A stretch of DNA of 64,000 nucleotides from Apostichopus japonicus (GCF_037975245.1 NC_092565.1:10155499-10219498); one strand, 5' to 3'. Numbered from the stretch's first letter, positions 19,209-33,230 are shown. Notes: a model not told the origin generated them from the letters alone. Numbers and translations are program-made.

Positions 19209-19409
19209 ATTATTAGAGAAAACCAGAGAAATAAGATATGACTCATAATTGACAAATAAGGAGTAAGTTTTAGAAAATATATTATTTTCGACTGCCAAGT
19301 ATTGCTGACGAAGGTCCCAGGGGGACCGAAAATTCCAATATATTTTCTAAAACTTACTCCTTATTTGTCAATTATGAGTCATATCTTATTTCTCTGGTTT
19401 TCTCTAATA

Positions 19410-19411
<2 letters not shown>
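19209..19411. repeat. 75-bp perfect inverted repeat (palindrome)
   Basis: The left arm (19209-19283) and right arm (19337-19411) are perfect reverse complements over 75 bp, separated by a 53-bp spacer. With a 3-base gap, pairing extends a further 7 bases (ATTTTCG) into the spacer. The spacer carries CTGACGA (19305-19311), a perfect 6-bp hairpin stem GGTCCC/GGGACC with loop AGG (19313-19327), and GAAA (19328-19331). Long TA tracts lie on both sides. Inverted terminal segments and a CTGANGA-hairpin-GAAA core recall Penelope-like elements, whose pseudo-LTRs can carry hammerhead motifs. Here an extra A precedes the stem, so a functional ribozyme is not shown. Confidence 0.85.

Positions 19412-19413
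<2 letters not shown>

Positions 19414-19490
<77 letters not shown>
19414..19490. repeat. (TA)n microsatellite, right flank of palindrome
   Basis: A TA dinucleotide tract interrupted once by TAAATA, directly abutting the right palindrome arm. Confidence 0.95.
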
Positions 19491-19491
<1 letters not shown>

Positions 19492-19576
19492 TAGTATTGT
19501 TCGATACAGGTGTCAAACGCCTACAGTGAAATTATGATCTTCCTTTACCGGTTTCGAACCTCTGGACATGCAATCA

Positions 19577-19648
19577 GCGTCCATAGCATAGTTGGTTAGG
19601 GTGTCCGCGTACAAAGCGGGAGGCCCGGGTTCGAATCCCGGTGGAGGG
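19577..19648 (+). other. tRNA-like module of the SINE
   Basis: These 72 nt fold as a tRNA. The T-arm is a perfect 5-bp stem CCGGG/CCCGG around TTCGAAT. The anticodon arm is TCCGC/GCGGG around the 7-nt loop GTACAAA, with T at position 33. The D-region is an A-box match. The acceptor stem pairs at 5 of 7 positions, with mismatches at the first and third pairs. The loop would read anticodon ACA. The location inside an interspersed repeat and the imperfect acceptor stem argue for a SINE promoter rather than a working tRNA gene. Confidence 0.7.

Positions 19649-19649
<1 letters not shown>

Positions 19650-19702
<53 letters not shown>
19650..19702. repeat. (TA)n microsatellite inside SINE copy 1
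   Basis: A TA tract with one TTTA interruption, lying between the tRNA-like module and the SINE tail. It is absent at the equivalent place in the copy at 58.5 kb. Confidence 0.9.
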
Positions 19703-19794
19703 GGCCTATTATCTTATATTTTATTTTTTATATTTTTATCTTGTAGTTTTTTCACTATTCTGGATTTTCCTTCTTATTATGTTTTCAATTTTAC

Positions 19795-21775
19795 ATTAGT
19801 TACATGATTGATCATTATTTCACCTAACACATTTAGGGACGATATACTAATGTTTGACGTTGATTCATGACCAATACCACGAGTCACACATTCTATTCGG
19901 CGCATCTATCACCTCAGATAATTTAACAGATGGTATATGAAGTTTTGGTTCATCAAATATAACATTTCTAGGACTTCACGTCATTTGTTGATCATTCATG
20001 ACATGGCCTTATATTTGCCATATAAAGTTTCAACATGAGTTTTTGTAGGTTCTATGTCCCTCCAAAGTATTAGCATTAACATTACTTATAGATATTGTTA
20101 AGTTTGGCAATAGGATCATGTCTCAAAGATGGAGCCTGGCCTGTTTGAAGGTGAATGGCAGTAAAAAATTGTGGTCTTGTGACATGAGTGACCATTCCTT
20201 ACCATCGGTAACATGCTATATCATATATGAGTGGCGGGGAACACTTATGACGTTATTGCAGGCCATGGAAGGAATTTCAGTCTGAAAATCATACGTTACT
20301 TGGCACCATTTTATTTTTTAAACTCTCATTAATGCCTGCCAACACGACCATATGAAGGTGTCGATTTTTCGACAGACCAAACCCAAACGAGCCCCAATAA
20401 AGTGTATCCACTTCTTCATAGTATTGAAGTTTCTCACCTGCCGTTAGGAGGGGTGGGGAGGGGGGGGCAATTATATAGAAAGGAAGCGATACGGTAAGAG
20501 AAAGAGGGCAAGTCCTCAGGTAAAAGGTCGTAAAGGGAGTCGGTCAGCAAACTATCGAAAGCGACACAAGAGTGAGTTGCATAACCTTTGGGTCGCGTCT
20601 CGAGTTCTTTTTTCCAGACGTCGAAAAATTGATCTGCAGTTTAGGGTGCTTTCCGACGGTGACCGATGATGCTATTTGTAATATCAAGCATTTAGTCCAA
20701 GCTAACTTCCGTGTATCCTGAGCATTCATTTCTGTGAAGGGGTGGAGGTGTTGTGTGAAGGGGTGTGGGTGTTCTGTGAAGGGGTGGGGTGGGTTCTGGA
20801 GCGCCGTGGCATAGCCCTCACAGGAAGATCCTAGGTCGTGGGCTTATATAAAGTTGAATGGCCTCTGGTATAGGGTCAAAAGAGTGTGCGCCTTGCAGGT
20901 CCTTATTGTCTGATAACGAACAGATCTGAAATACCGCTGGATTAGACACTCGACGCCCTGGGGTGGGGTGGGGGATATTTAACACGTATCACAGGTTCTT
21001 CTTGACGAGGAGAAGGGAAGACATCACCACTAGACGAGTACATATTCAACGATGCGGGCAGGAAGATGCAGACTACCTTACGCGGAACCTTCTCGTTCGA
21101 ACGAAAAAGAAGTTATTTATAAAAACTGAAAATTCCTCTCGATTTCAATGTGTATTTATTCCTGACAAATTTATCGTTCTTGTCATTCCAATCACGAAGG
21201 AATCGTACAATTTATTCCCAGGTGCAATACATCCCACGGTACTTATCAAAGATGAATTTGTCAAATAAAACGAACATAACGTTACATTTATTTATCGATT
21301 TGAAGGAAAGCTTGAATGGAACAAGTTTAACTCATCTCTCTAATCAATCCACCTGTCAATCTTCTACATTTCTGGGCTCGTTTAAACCAATTTACGCTCA
21401 CCTGTATGCCCTTCATTTAGTATACCATGCACATCATTACAAATTTGATGGAATCCATGAATATGTTTTTCATGTTAAATGTTTCAAAATATCGTGATCG
21501 GCAAATCTGTCGAGGGGAACTTGTGTATTCAACTAAGCTAGTCTCCTATTTATAAATAGAATGAATTATAGCATGGGATACCTTGAGGGGTAAGAACTTG
21601 TTGGTATTTCGGGTACGTTTGTAACGTAACAAGAGAAGAGTAAATGTGAGATCCTAACAATTGTATACTCACGCCAGGGGTTATCGACTCTCCCACAAAA
21701 ATTAACAGGATTATTACTTTGATAAAACGATTCAGTTGTATCTTCAAACTGTCTATATTTCTGTCATATCACTTG
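19795..21775. other. gene-less stretch
   Basis: No supported gene. A frame on the + strand at 20963-21268 (101 codons, Arg/Lys-rich early) and an overlapping frame to 21497 resemble no family I recognise. A G-rich run lies at 20449-20467. Confidence 0.45.
20731..20795 (+). repeat. short tandem repeat of TGTGAAGGGGTG units
   Basis: Three consecutive imperfect units of about 21-24 bp built on TGTGAAGGGGTG. They differ mainly in the G/T-rich tail of each unit. Confidence 0.8.
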
Positions 21776-24075
<2,300 letters not shown>

Positions 24076-24435
24076 ATGTTAAGGAATCACAAAATCGCTG
24101 CTCACTTTAACCCTCCATCTCAATGTAATATCAGTCATTTTTCGGTCACAGCAGATATTGATTGTAGAGGTTCTAATTATGAGCGTCTTGTTGCAGAGAA
24201 TAGGCTGATTTCCTCCTTGGGTACCCTCTTCCCTATAAGTCTCAATTCCAAGTTCGATAATTTAGTTCCCTCCCTTAGCTTATCCCCTATCCCTGTCCTC
24301 TCTGGTTCTCTTATTCATTTGAGCGTATCCTTAAAGACTGTGTGTTGCTACGTGTCTTGTTTGTTGTATTTTGTTAACTTGTTGAAGGGTTTATACCCGA
24401 AAAGTTGTAATTTTAATGAATTTACTTTTGCATAG
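24076..24435 (+). pseudogene. Penelope-like element GIY-YIG endonuclease C-terminal fragment
   Basis: A 119-codon frame whose first ~60 residues resemble the end of the GIY-YIG endonuclease region of Penelope-like retroelements. An A-A-H-F-N block (residues 9-13) is followed by ISHFSVTA (residues 20-27). Next come a conserved-type Glu in RLVAENRLIS (residues 40-49), where the family's catalytic Glu normally sits, and LGTLFPISLN (residues 52-61), matching the usual L-x-T-L-x-P-x-G-L-N ending with Gly replaced by Ser. The remainder is Ser/Leu-rich. No reverse transcriptase or GIY-YIG core is in frame upstream, so this is a truncated, dead copy. The assignment rests on remembered family patterns, and another GIY-YIG-bearing retroelement is possible. 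Confidence 0.5.
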
Positions 24436-27400
24436 TATCAACCATATTTTCGACCTCTATATACATAAATATATGGACACATTTGACTTAGGGCGACATA
24501 TAGTGAGAACTTCGATCTATACTTAGAGACCACATTACTTTGACGATTTAGTTTGTAAGTCAATGGGGCATTTAATAGGAGTATGCTACCCTATATATTG
24601 TAGCGGTAAATGCGAAGGTAATGTACACTTGTCTTGCACCATTGTGGTATATATCTACCTGCAAAATGGCGCATGTTATATCTTATCAAAACTTCCAAGT
24701 TATAAAATGATCATACAAATCAAATATTCAATAGACACGCCTCCCTCTTCATGCCCCTCCTTCTCGATACACCCCCTCCCCCATCTCCACCCAATTCCTT
24801 TCCATCCCTCCTTACAAATGCACAACCAGGTGTGATTGAATCGACTTAGCTAAATTGGGGACGCTAGGCATTTATTGAAACAGGTTTTTTCCCCTCTCAT
24901 ACTGAATTAGGGTGATGTATGTTACGTCGAAGACTATTTCTCTCCTTTTTGGCGAAGGCGATGTGTTTATCAATATAATGGATGCTCCTACGGTTTGGGA
25001 AGATGAAATACATTATTGATAGCTATTTTGTCAAAAAAAATCATCCAAGATTGAGTTAGGGCACAAAAACCGAAATTAATTATCGCTAGGTTCCTCTGTC
25101 GGTGTATATTGTAACGGCCAGACCGCATAGTCTCTTCATATGATACGTAAACTAGCGTAAATCAATTGCTTCATACGCTGCAAGACAACAATACAAATAC
25201 GACGTACAACACAGGCAGTGAGAAGCGTTTCAAGATCTTACATAATTTGGTTTTCTTCTAACGGAACATCAATCGTATATACGAAGGCGTAAATTAACAG
25301 AGAGGAACGTAGATACGTATAGCTTGAGAGGCTATAAAGTATAATAACAATGACACAATATACCACATATATCACATATACCACATATACCACATATACC
25401 ACATATACCACATATAACAATAACACAACATATAACAATAACACAGGCAATAACAATAGGACATATAACAGACTACGGAGGTACAAAACATCATGCACGC
25501 TAATCAAAACCAACAATTGAGCAAATGTTAAGCTCAAAATACTATGCAAATTAATTCATTAATATTCATAATATATTCCAAGCTGTAAAATGTGGGAAAA
25601 TAAAAGCGAGCATACATGATGTATGTCATTCATGTTTTATCAAGCTGTTGCATATTTATAATGAAGATTTGTTATTGTTGTAAAGTTAGATTAAATAAAG
25701 TTTACAAAAACATAACATGAAAATAGACCAAAACTATGAATGGAACAAGTTCTCATATATTCGTTATATACATTTTGGAGTTCCAAACATATTACCATAT
25801 CTTGGTCAGATATTCGTAAACTACTGTTACTTCTTCCTGCAGAAACAAGTTTAAAGTATTGGCCGAATCACAAATGTAATGAGCAACTTTCTTTCCTGGT
25901 TGTTTTATGGTTATCGATTTAATTACTAAATATTTTCCCTATACTTTTCCAATTTCTTTCATTTCTATATATGGATCAATATTTTCATATCAACCTGTTA
26001 TAACGTTTGTTGAAAACTTCATGACAGTAAGGCTTATGAATGGATATAATATTATACATCAGAATTGAAGACAAAAATGATGGAAATTGACACCATTGAT
26101 ACAGTCAGGTCTGTCCCGAACTGAACTATACCTCCATCCCCTCGAAGATCTTTCCTTATAAGGGAAAAGTTAGAAATTTACACCTAATTTATTCTCACAA
26201 CCGATGGAATATACAGTTGCGAATTATTTATACTTTGCATGTTATGTTGATCCAAGGAATTTATGTTTGGTTTTCTGTTTCATTATAGAAGATCGATGTT
26301 AAGACTTAATTTTGTATGAAAGTTAAATTTTATGGCGACAAGAGTCTAAAGTATTGACAAGAGTTTTGTGCAGACCAAAACGTAGAACCATCTGTATATT
26401 TTCATAATCCTTCCAAAGAATTATATAATACATAAATATATATATATATGTATGAATAATGTGAGAGAGATAGAGAGATAGATAAAATAAAAGTGCGAGA
26501 AGGACTTAAGATGTGATGTGTTTTAACTTTTTGCATTTCTTTATTTTTAATTTTTTTACAGTGAAATAAAATCTGCATTCATTCTGCCTCGAGGTCATAT
26601 CCATTATTTCATATTATAGAATTATATACTGTTTCTAATTTGTATTTTAATTACATTTAAAGATAACTTTTAGAGATAGAGAGAGCGGCATAAGTCACAA
26701 ATCTCAGGAACAAAACCCCGCATGACTGGATCAAGATAAAACAAATCAAATGAAAGGATCAACATTTCCGGGTTTTTTGTTTCTTTGAATAAAGATGGCG
26801 AATGAAAAAAAAATTCACCAAATAGTCAGACAAGTTTTAAAAGAAGTTTTAAGTTGATATTGATTAAAATTCCAATGCTGTCATCGGTTTAGATTTCACC
26901 AATTTGCATATCATTGTAGCTCGATTAAAGGCATCCGGGTGCGATAACATCCAAGACTAAGTGCTAACACTATATACTGTCCTCCCATATCATGCTTCGA
27001 AGCACTCGTACTGTCAGTATGAACCAATCCTAACCTATATTATTTAATATAAATTAATTGATAATGATATTTTGAATATTGATATATTGAATATTGATTC
27101 TGATCATACTGAAAGTACAAATGTTTGAATCCTGGCCTGAAACTACAGTTTATAAAACGAAAAAAAACCCTTTTTTCAACTTGGTACAAGTTTCATGTTA
27201 AATAAAAACTTAAACAATTACACTATGTTGGTTTTTACATAAGGTTACTATTAATATTAAGATAAAAAAAACAACCGGGCGAAGGGAACAATTTTCATCG
27301 TTATTAGTTAGTTACGGTACTCGCTCATTACATAAAACAAATGAAAGAGGATTCATTAGTTTGTTAGTTTGAAAGACGTCAATTCTTTCTTGAGAGAGTT

Positions 27401-29460
27401 GTACAGCCGTCAAAAATTATATGATTTGGATTGATAGGCATCCCGCTATGTGCAACGATTCCATGGCTTGGTTTGTATGTCATATAGGTAAAACACAACT
27501 CACCATGTGGCTTTATGTGGTATGAGGAATTGTCCCGAATCTTACATGCAAAGAAGCTGGACGCATGCGTAAATCTACTCGGAAAGTGTTGCCCATGTAC
27601 CTTTGAATGCAGATACGACTTGCAGAGATGTATATTGACTTGATATTTGATAGACATCTCTCACGTGGTTTATTGTATCGTCCGGTGTGCATGTTGGGCG
27701 GGAGGAAGTGGAGTAAGAAAATCAGGAAATGGGAAGGGGTCAGCTTGGGTCAAGGAGCACGATAGGGAAAACATTTCCTTCGGATATGACTATTGAAAGC
27801 CCCTGTGCTTGCATTGTGATAATATAATTCATCTACGGTCTTTAAATGATGAGGAATCTGACATCGCATCAAGTTGTGTTATATACCCGCATTGATTGAA
27901 TCCAATACCTACATAAGGACGTGAGAAATATGAGATTGAATTTATTCTAGGGTTAAATTTCAATCAAAACTGGGATTTAAATCCTCTTTATTATTAAACA
28001 CTACGGAACCACCTATAAAGAGAGATTTCCAACTTCCAAGGACATTATGCCTCTGAAGAAAACCGTATTTTATTAGAGTGGGGTCTCCCTCATTTCCGAA
28101 GTAGCTTTTATTTCTGCACAGGGACAAGTCTCCGATGCGAAATAACTAGAGGGTATATACCAAAAAAGCTAAACGAGAGATGGAGAGAAAGAAGATGTAG
28201 AAAGAAAAAGAAAAGAAAAGAAAGTGAGAGAGGAGAGAGAGAAAGAGGAAAAAAAACAGACATGAGAAGTTTTTGGTTTGATTTTGTTAAGATTATTCAG
28301 AAATGTCAGTCTTCTTGCCCAGTTGAAGTATATTATGTGAGTGATTGCCCTTTGCGATATGCAAATTGGAACCCTCTGGGAATATGAAACAAACAGTTGA
28401 TGGGCCTTGGAGAGTCTTAGATTTCGCAAATTTTTCCAAATCAATTTTTCCAAATATCAATTTTTCACCATCATTGTTTTGACAGGTGATAGAAAACATT
28501 TTGTGGTCACAGTTATTAAACGAACAACTGTATACTTACGCTACAGGTTCTGTCGATAACGTGGGAGTAAATAATATGTGACAACTATATACAATTCCCT
28601 CAACGCCTATACTTTTAATTATTGGGTAACGTATTTGTTTTATTTGTTTATATTTTTTTTATAATCATGTGGGACTGTTCGCGTCAGTGTCGAAGAAGAC
28701 CATGGTCAATCCAAACGATTAATTGTCAAATCAAAAACATAGGATGATGTACGGCGTTCTATAATCAACAAAGGTAGAGATATATTACATGTTATGGCTG
28801 TTGAAAGTTTCAGAGAGCTGTTATGATAGCAGATTTGAACTCGAGAAGAGGTTTCAAGCAATCAAGTGTCCGAGTAGTAAGAGTCGAGTATTGTTTGCTT
28901 GGATGACGACGAAGGAAACTGACGTAGAGTGCCCTATAAGTCCCGCTAAGAAGACAGCAAAAACAGAAGAGGAAAATAAGTTGGTTCGAGAGTGGGGGGG
29001 GGGGGGGTGTACTTTCCATCTTGTACAAAATGTCTTCTCTTGCCTGTATCCTCCTTCTGATGTAACAGAAGCAAACACAAACATCACTTTCATCTCAGAT
29101 TAAAGATTTAATTGTTATGAACAACGCCTCACCCCCCCCCCTCACCACCCCCTCTCGGCGCTAAGGGAAGTATTTGTTTCGTATGGGAGAATTACCAGGT
29201 TCGAATTCGTGTCAGGGGCGTCCATTTTGTCAATTATTGGCGTCAAAGTGCAATATGGGAAGGTATAAACTGGAACGTTGTTTTCTCTCCTATATTTTTC
29301 AAAGTGAAAAATAAAATAATACGTTGTTACTGCTAAGATTAAGATCGGTCGTTATTACTGACGTCATCATTGCAGATGACACTTGTCAATGTTATCGTTA
29401 TCAATGCAAGTAAACAAAGAAATGAATGAAGATAAACATCTAAATTATATAGAGTCGTAA
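24436..29460. other. gene-less stretch
   Basis: No supported gene. Several open frames of 60-104 codons occur (25740-25922 +, 27379-27657 -, 28169-28499 -, 28789-29103 +), none with a recognisable family or a convincing start and splice context. Purine-rich low complexity lies at 28170-28260, a poly(G) run at 28995-29008 and poly(C) at 29131-29139. Confidence 0.45.
25361..25416. repeat. 9-bp minisatellite (CCACATATA)n
   Basis: Roughly six tandem CCACATATA units. The array is followed to about 25460 by two looser CATATAACAATAACACA units. The Val-Val-Tyr-rich minus-strand frame across it is a product of the repeat. Confidence 0.9.
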
Positions 29461-29643
29461 TTAATCACTCTGCGATGTCATCTTTAGACTAACTCCAGTC
29501 AACGGTTGTCGATCTATAATATCAAGGAGTATACGTACAAGATGATATCTCTGGAATGGAGTAAAAATATCCATAAAGCTTTCGGAAACTTGTTCCTCAA
29601 ATGACATCTCAAGGTCATAGTTGGATGGCGGTTCACTATTCAT
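29461..29643 (-). CDS. hypothetical 60-residue frame, possible exon
   Basis: This minus-strand frame has a composition unlike its neighbours. An acidic N-terminus (MNSEPPSNYDLEMSFEEQ) is followed by an amphipathic segment (FQRYHLVRILLDIIDRQ, residues 30-46) that would form a helix. Seven codons before the stop, GTTAGT could act as a splice donor, which would make residues 1-50 a first coding exon. I do not recognise the family, and no partner exon was identified on the minus strand. It may equally be a chance frame. Confidence 0.2.
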   Translation of the reverse strand: MNSEPPSNYDLEMSFEEQVSESFMDIFTPFQRYHLVRILLDIIDRQPLTGVSLKMTSQSD

Positions 29644-32074
29644 CTTAACTTGTTTGATTAATTTAAATGATTAATTACCAGCTATAACTTCAACATTAAA
29701 ACTTCAGGAGAACTGTCACTATGAAAAATGGCGTGACATATTTACTGCCAAACTCTTAAGCTATAAGTATTTGTCATATGTGAGACATATTAATTTCTAA
29801 TTTGACGCTCCTCCGTGTCTGAATATATTACCAACACGATGAATGGTACATCTGAATAATAATTTAAAGCAATTTTTGTAACGAAATGAAAAAACTTAAC
29901 TGAAACTGTAAGCTAAGCTGATGACTTGTAATAGCTATAATGAACTGTTTTGTAACTGCTTAAAACAATAACTTTAAAACAAATTGATGCTTTTTAAAGT
30001 AATTCCGTACTTCTCTTGCCGAGTAGAATAAATAAATGAACGTTTCATATTATACCTGTTATATACGTCTCTTACTCAAAACATACATTTTATGATTCCC
30101 AGTTCACCTCAGGGGTATATCTAAAGTTGTTTTAACTGACATTTTAACGCAAATGAAAAGGATACAAATCATTAATATATCGACGTTCTGGTCTGTCTCT
30201 AGCTGACCTGGAGATATTTGAAGCATATCGCCATTAAGACCATGGAAGTTATACTTCCCATGTAAAGACCATTTATACATGGCTCTTAGAAAGTCAATTG
30301 ACCGGGAGCCTATACAATGGACTGACCAATGACAGCTCTCTGCGCTGATCGTCTGCAGTATTGTAGTTGAAGCATCATAATGATAATAATAACCTAATAG
30401 TTTTGAGTCTCTCTGCTATAGTGCATAACACAATCTTACAAAGTGGATCTGATTCAGAATGCTGTTGACCAAGACATTATACGGCTCACCGTGACGTCAC
30501 AACTAAACTATTTGCTATTTGATATGTACTGCAGTTTATATGCTCCATGCAGGAAAGCACAACATGTCCTCTATATGGTAATATACTGATGCCAATGCTA
30601 TATAGTTTTTAGCTCTAATACTCGCAATAAAGCATATTTGTGACTTGATTTGATGATATTTGGATGATAACCAAGACTATAATTTTTTACCAAAGTAGTT
30701 CATTAGCATAACTTGATGTAACGGTTCATTTTTCATTTCATATAATGAAGTGCAAAATCTCACATTTTGTTGCATGTAGTGAATGTATTTGTTTATATTT
30801 TTTGTATTAGTATTGAATTGTGATTGAATTTGTATTGAATAATGATAATATGGATAATTGGTTGGTTGAGAATCAAAGCAGTTCTCAAACTAAAAGATTC
30901 CATTGATCAAATACTCCATTGGGACTTCATGACCCAAATCACGATATGACTCGATAAAAACGTTCAATTCTTCGCCAATACCATTCGAAAACAACGACAA
31001 AGAGAATCCCCCGAATTAAAAGTTTTAATTAATTATAATTCCTGGAATGTAAACAAAGAATATTTCGTAAACTATTTGATGAATATCAGTGGGTGTTCAC
31101 AATTTTTTTTTTATGTGGGGGGGGGGGTGGGCGTAAGATTTGGTCTGATCAATATGAAGTTATGAAAGGGGGGGGTTAGGTTATGTATAATATTTACCAC
31201 CTTATTTCCTATTGAGTAATATTCAAGAAGCGAAAGCATATATATCGGAACACGTGTTCACAGATATCGTGCTTCTAAACCTATTTTTCATATCAAGATA
31301 TTTTACTGGTTTATGACGTAAAGCGATTACAGCACAAGTAACAACAGTATTTGTCTTGTTAGTCGTCTAATGGTATTCCTCCCTTAAATAGATATGGACC
31401 ATTGAGAGTCGTAATATAAAAGGAAACTATATTATCATAAATTTATGAAAATGTATGTAATGGAGACTTTTATTGAAGAAACACACATTATGCTGTGTTG
31501 CATCTTCCGATTTTGTTTGGCGAAAGGGGTGTGGGAGGAGGGAGGTTGGATTCTGTTGTACACGAAGCTTCGAAACTGTGTGGGAGATTTTAGTGGTGTT
31601 AGATGGGGTTTATTCATTTTGCATTTGAACTGAAAAAGTAATCGAATTTCAAAACGTGAAATCATATTTTAAAACTAATATTTCAGTATGTGTAACTTGG
31701 TGTATATAAAGAAGAGTATTTTACTAAATCATAAAATCCATAGGATTCGTGAACAGTCATATCCCTGAGGAATTGTTGAGAATCAAGAAAAGGATTTTCA
31801 ACTTTATCGGTTTGTCGACTTTCCATCAATTCAATATATTACTATTATAAGATTTGATAATATTAACGTAAAATAGCCTATACATAATACAAAATTATCC
31901 AACGTGGCAAACCTGTCAAATAAAGAGGATTTGAATTGATGTTTGTTCTTGCTGTGGGACAAGAATATTAATCTGATTTGTCATATCTTTTGACAGAAAT
32001 CCTGACAGTTCGCAAACAGTCTTTATCCCAAGGAGTGAGGATGTCTTCTTATACTTCGTAGGGATTTAACTATA
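29644..32074. other. gene-less AT-rich stretch
   Basis: No supported gene. Poly(G) runs lie near 31117-31127 and 31168-31175. Overlapping frames at 31435-31665 on both strands have no family signature. Confidence 0.5.
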
Positions 32075-32082
32075 AGCAAGCA

Positions 32083-32870
32083 CATGGGCGTCAGCAGGTT
32101 TCAGAAAGTGGGGGGGACACTATACTATCTAAGCGGAGCGCCACCATTGGTTGGCGCGTAGCGTACCAGAAAATTTTGGGTACATAAGACCCCCTAGATC
32201 GCAGGAGACGGCCTTCCTGAGTCGTTTTTAGTTACATCAGAACCAGATCTGTGAGGAGAAATTTTGTCTCACAAAACTAAATTCCGACAGAAAGTACTGG
32301 TAGAAAGATGCCGTTCTGACACCAAGGGAAACGAATTACACAGCGTCCATCTCAAACGAAATATTTTCGGTAGTTTGGTATCATATAATACCCTGCATAC
32401 AGGCAGAACACTGTCTGTAGGGCCTAAAATATATGATATTACCTTCCTGGTGGGGTCTTCGACTTGTTTTCAAGTTGAAATGCGTCGTTTTCTCTGATTC
32501 ACAGTGTAGGGCAAGGGGAATTCCATTTCTGGCGAGAAGGGGTGCTTCCACAAAACACTCTAAAACATCGTTCAAACATCGCACAAACTTTTATCAGAGG
32601 TCTCGGACGAAGCGGGGAGGGTGAATATCAGTGGAAGGGGGATAAAGGGCCAAGCACTGTTCTAATTTCCAGTGCAATTTATTGATAATGATTCCTAAGT
32701 TAGATTCTACTTGAATCAGCTCAGCAATTGTGATAGAAAATCGCGCATATGCATGTGATTTTTTTAATAACTGCTCTGAAAAGTGGGGGGGACAAATGAT
32801 ATGATATCCCCTCCACTTTTGAAAGTGGGGGGGACATGTCCCCCCCGTCCCCCACCTGTTGACGCCCATG
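32083..32870. mobile_element. non-autonomous hAT-type transposon (788 bp)
   Basis: The element begins CATGGGCGTCAGCAGGT and its other end, read on the minus strand, is CATGGGCGTCAACAGGT: 17-bp terminal inverted repeats with one mismatch. It is flanked by a perfect 8-bp target-site duplication, AGCAAGCA, at 32075-32082 and 32871-32878. An 8-bp duplication is characteristic of the hAT superfamily. Subterminal GTGGGGGGGACA motifs recur near both ends, and a perfect 20-bp palindrome of seven G, ACATGT and seven C lies at 32827-32846. No transposase is encoded, so mobility would have depended on a transposase elsewhere. Frames inside it are not genes. Confidence 0.88.
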
Positions 32871-33154
32871 AGCAAGCATCGTGATAACCACGGTTTGACA
32901 TTATATAGGCGTCAAGAGAGAGACGGGGAGACGGGAGGGGCGGGTGTAGGGTATCAGGAAAGGTTAGGCTTATCAGGGACCCCGACACACTGCAGGTTCG
33001 AAAGCAGGAGTTGTGTACCTCTCTGTACCGGTTCCTATATATATGTACATATCATATTATTTATATTAATGATAATTTTGTTAACTTTTGGAACTGTATA
33101 CTTTCTTTAATTTGATAATCTTGGAAAAGAACAAAATACATTGTTTTGGTTATA

Positions 33155-33230
33155 GAACGGGATTCAAAACCAGTTACTTAGGATTACAAACCTAGCGCCC
33201 TATACTGTATATAACTGAGTTATCTAGCAC
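33155..33230 (-). pseudogene. degenerate tRNA-like sequence
   Basis: On the minus strand this 76-nt segment has a B-box-like GGTTTTGAATCC and a possible anticodon arm (TAGG/CCTA around an 8-nt loop containing TGT). The region corresponding to the D-arm is only a weak A-box match (TAGATAACTCAG). Stems are incomplete. It is best read as a decayed tRNA-derived element, not a functional tRNA. Confidence 0.35.

Larger units (their letters stand above)
19504..19794 (+). mobile_element. tRNA-derived SINE, copy 1
   Basis: This copy matches 58483-58700 along its length. The shared order is a CAGGTG.CAAA.GCCTACAGTG head, a TTACCGGTTTC.AACCTCT segment, a tRNA-like module, and a tail with TTTTTCACT.TTCT.GATTTTCC followed by a TTTTCAATT end. 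The tRNA-like module has a perfect A-box (TAGCATAGTTGG) and B-box (GGTTCGAATCC). The head segment also contains GGTTCGAAACC on the minus strand (about 19549-19559), so two polymerase III B-box-like elements face each other. A (TA)n tract separates the tRNA-like module from the tail in this copy. No coding capacity is expected or seen. Confidence 0.8.

Noticed and set aside
20963-21497. Overlapping + frames of 101 and 115 codons
   Set aside because: Composition is passable but there is no recognisable domain, no splice structure and no repeat relationship. Not enough to call a gene.
25361-25460. Possible CRISPR-like array of short repeats
   Set aside because: The units are contiguous 9-bp tandem repeats without spacers, and the sequence is from an animal.
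32990-33010. AGGTTCGAAAGC as a possible tRNA B-box
   Set aside because: No matching D-arm or anticodon arm at the right spacing upstream.
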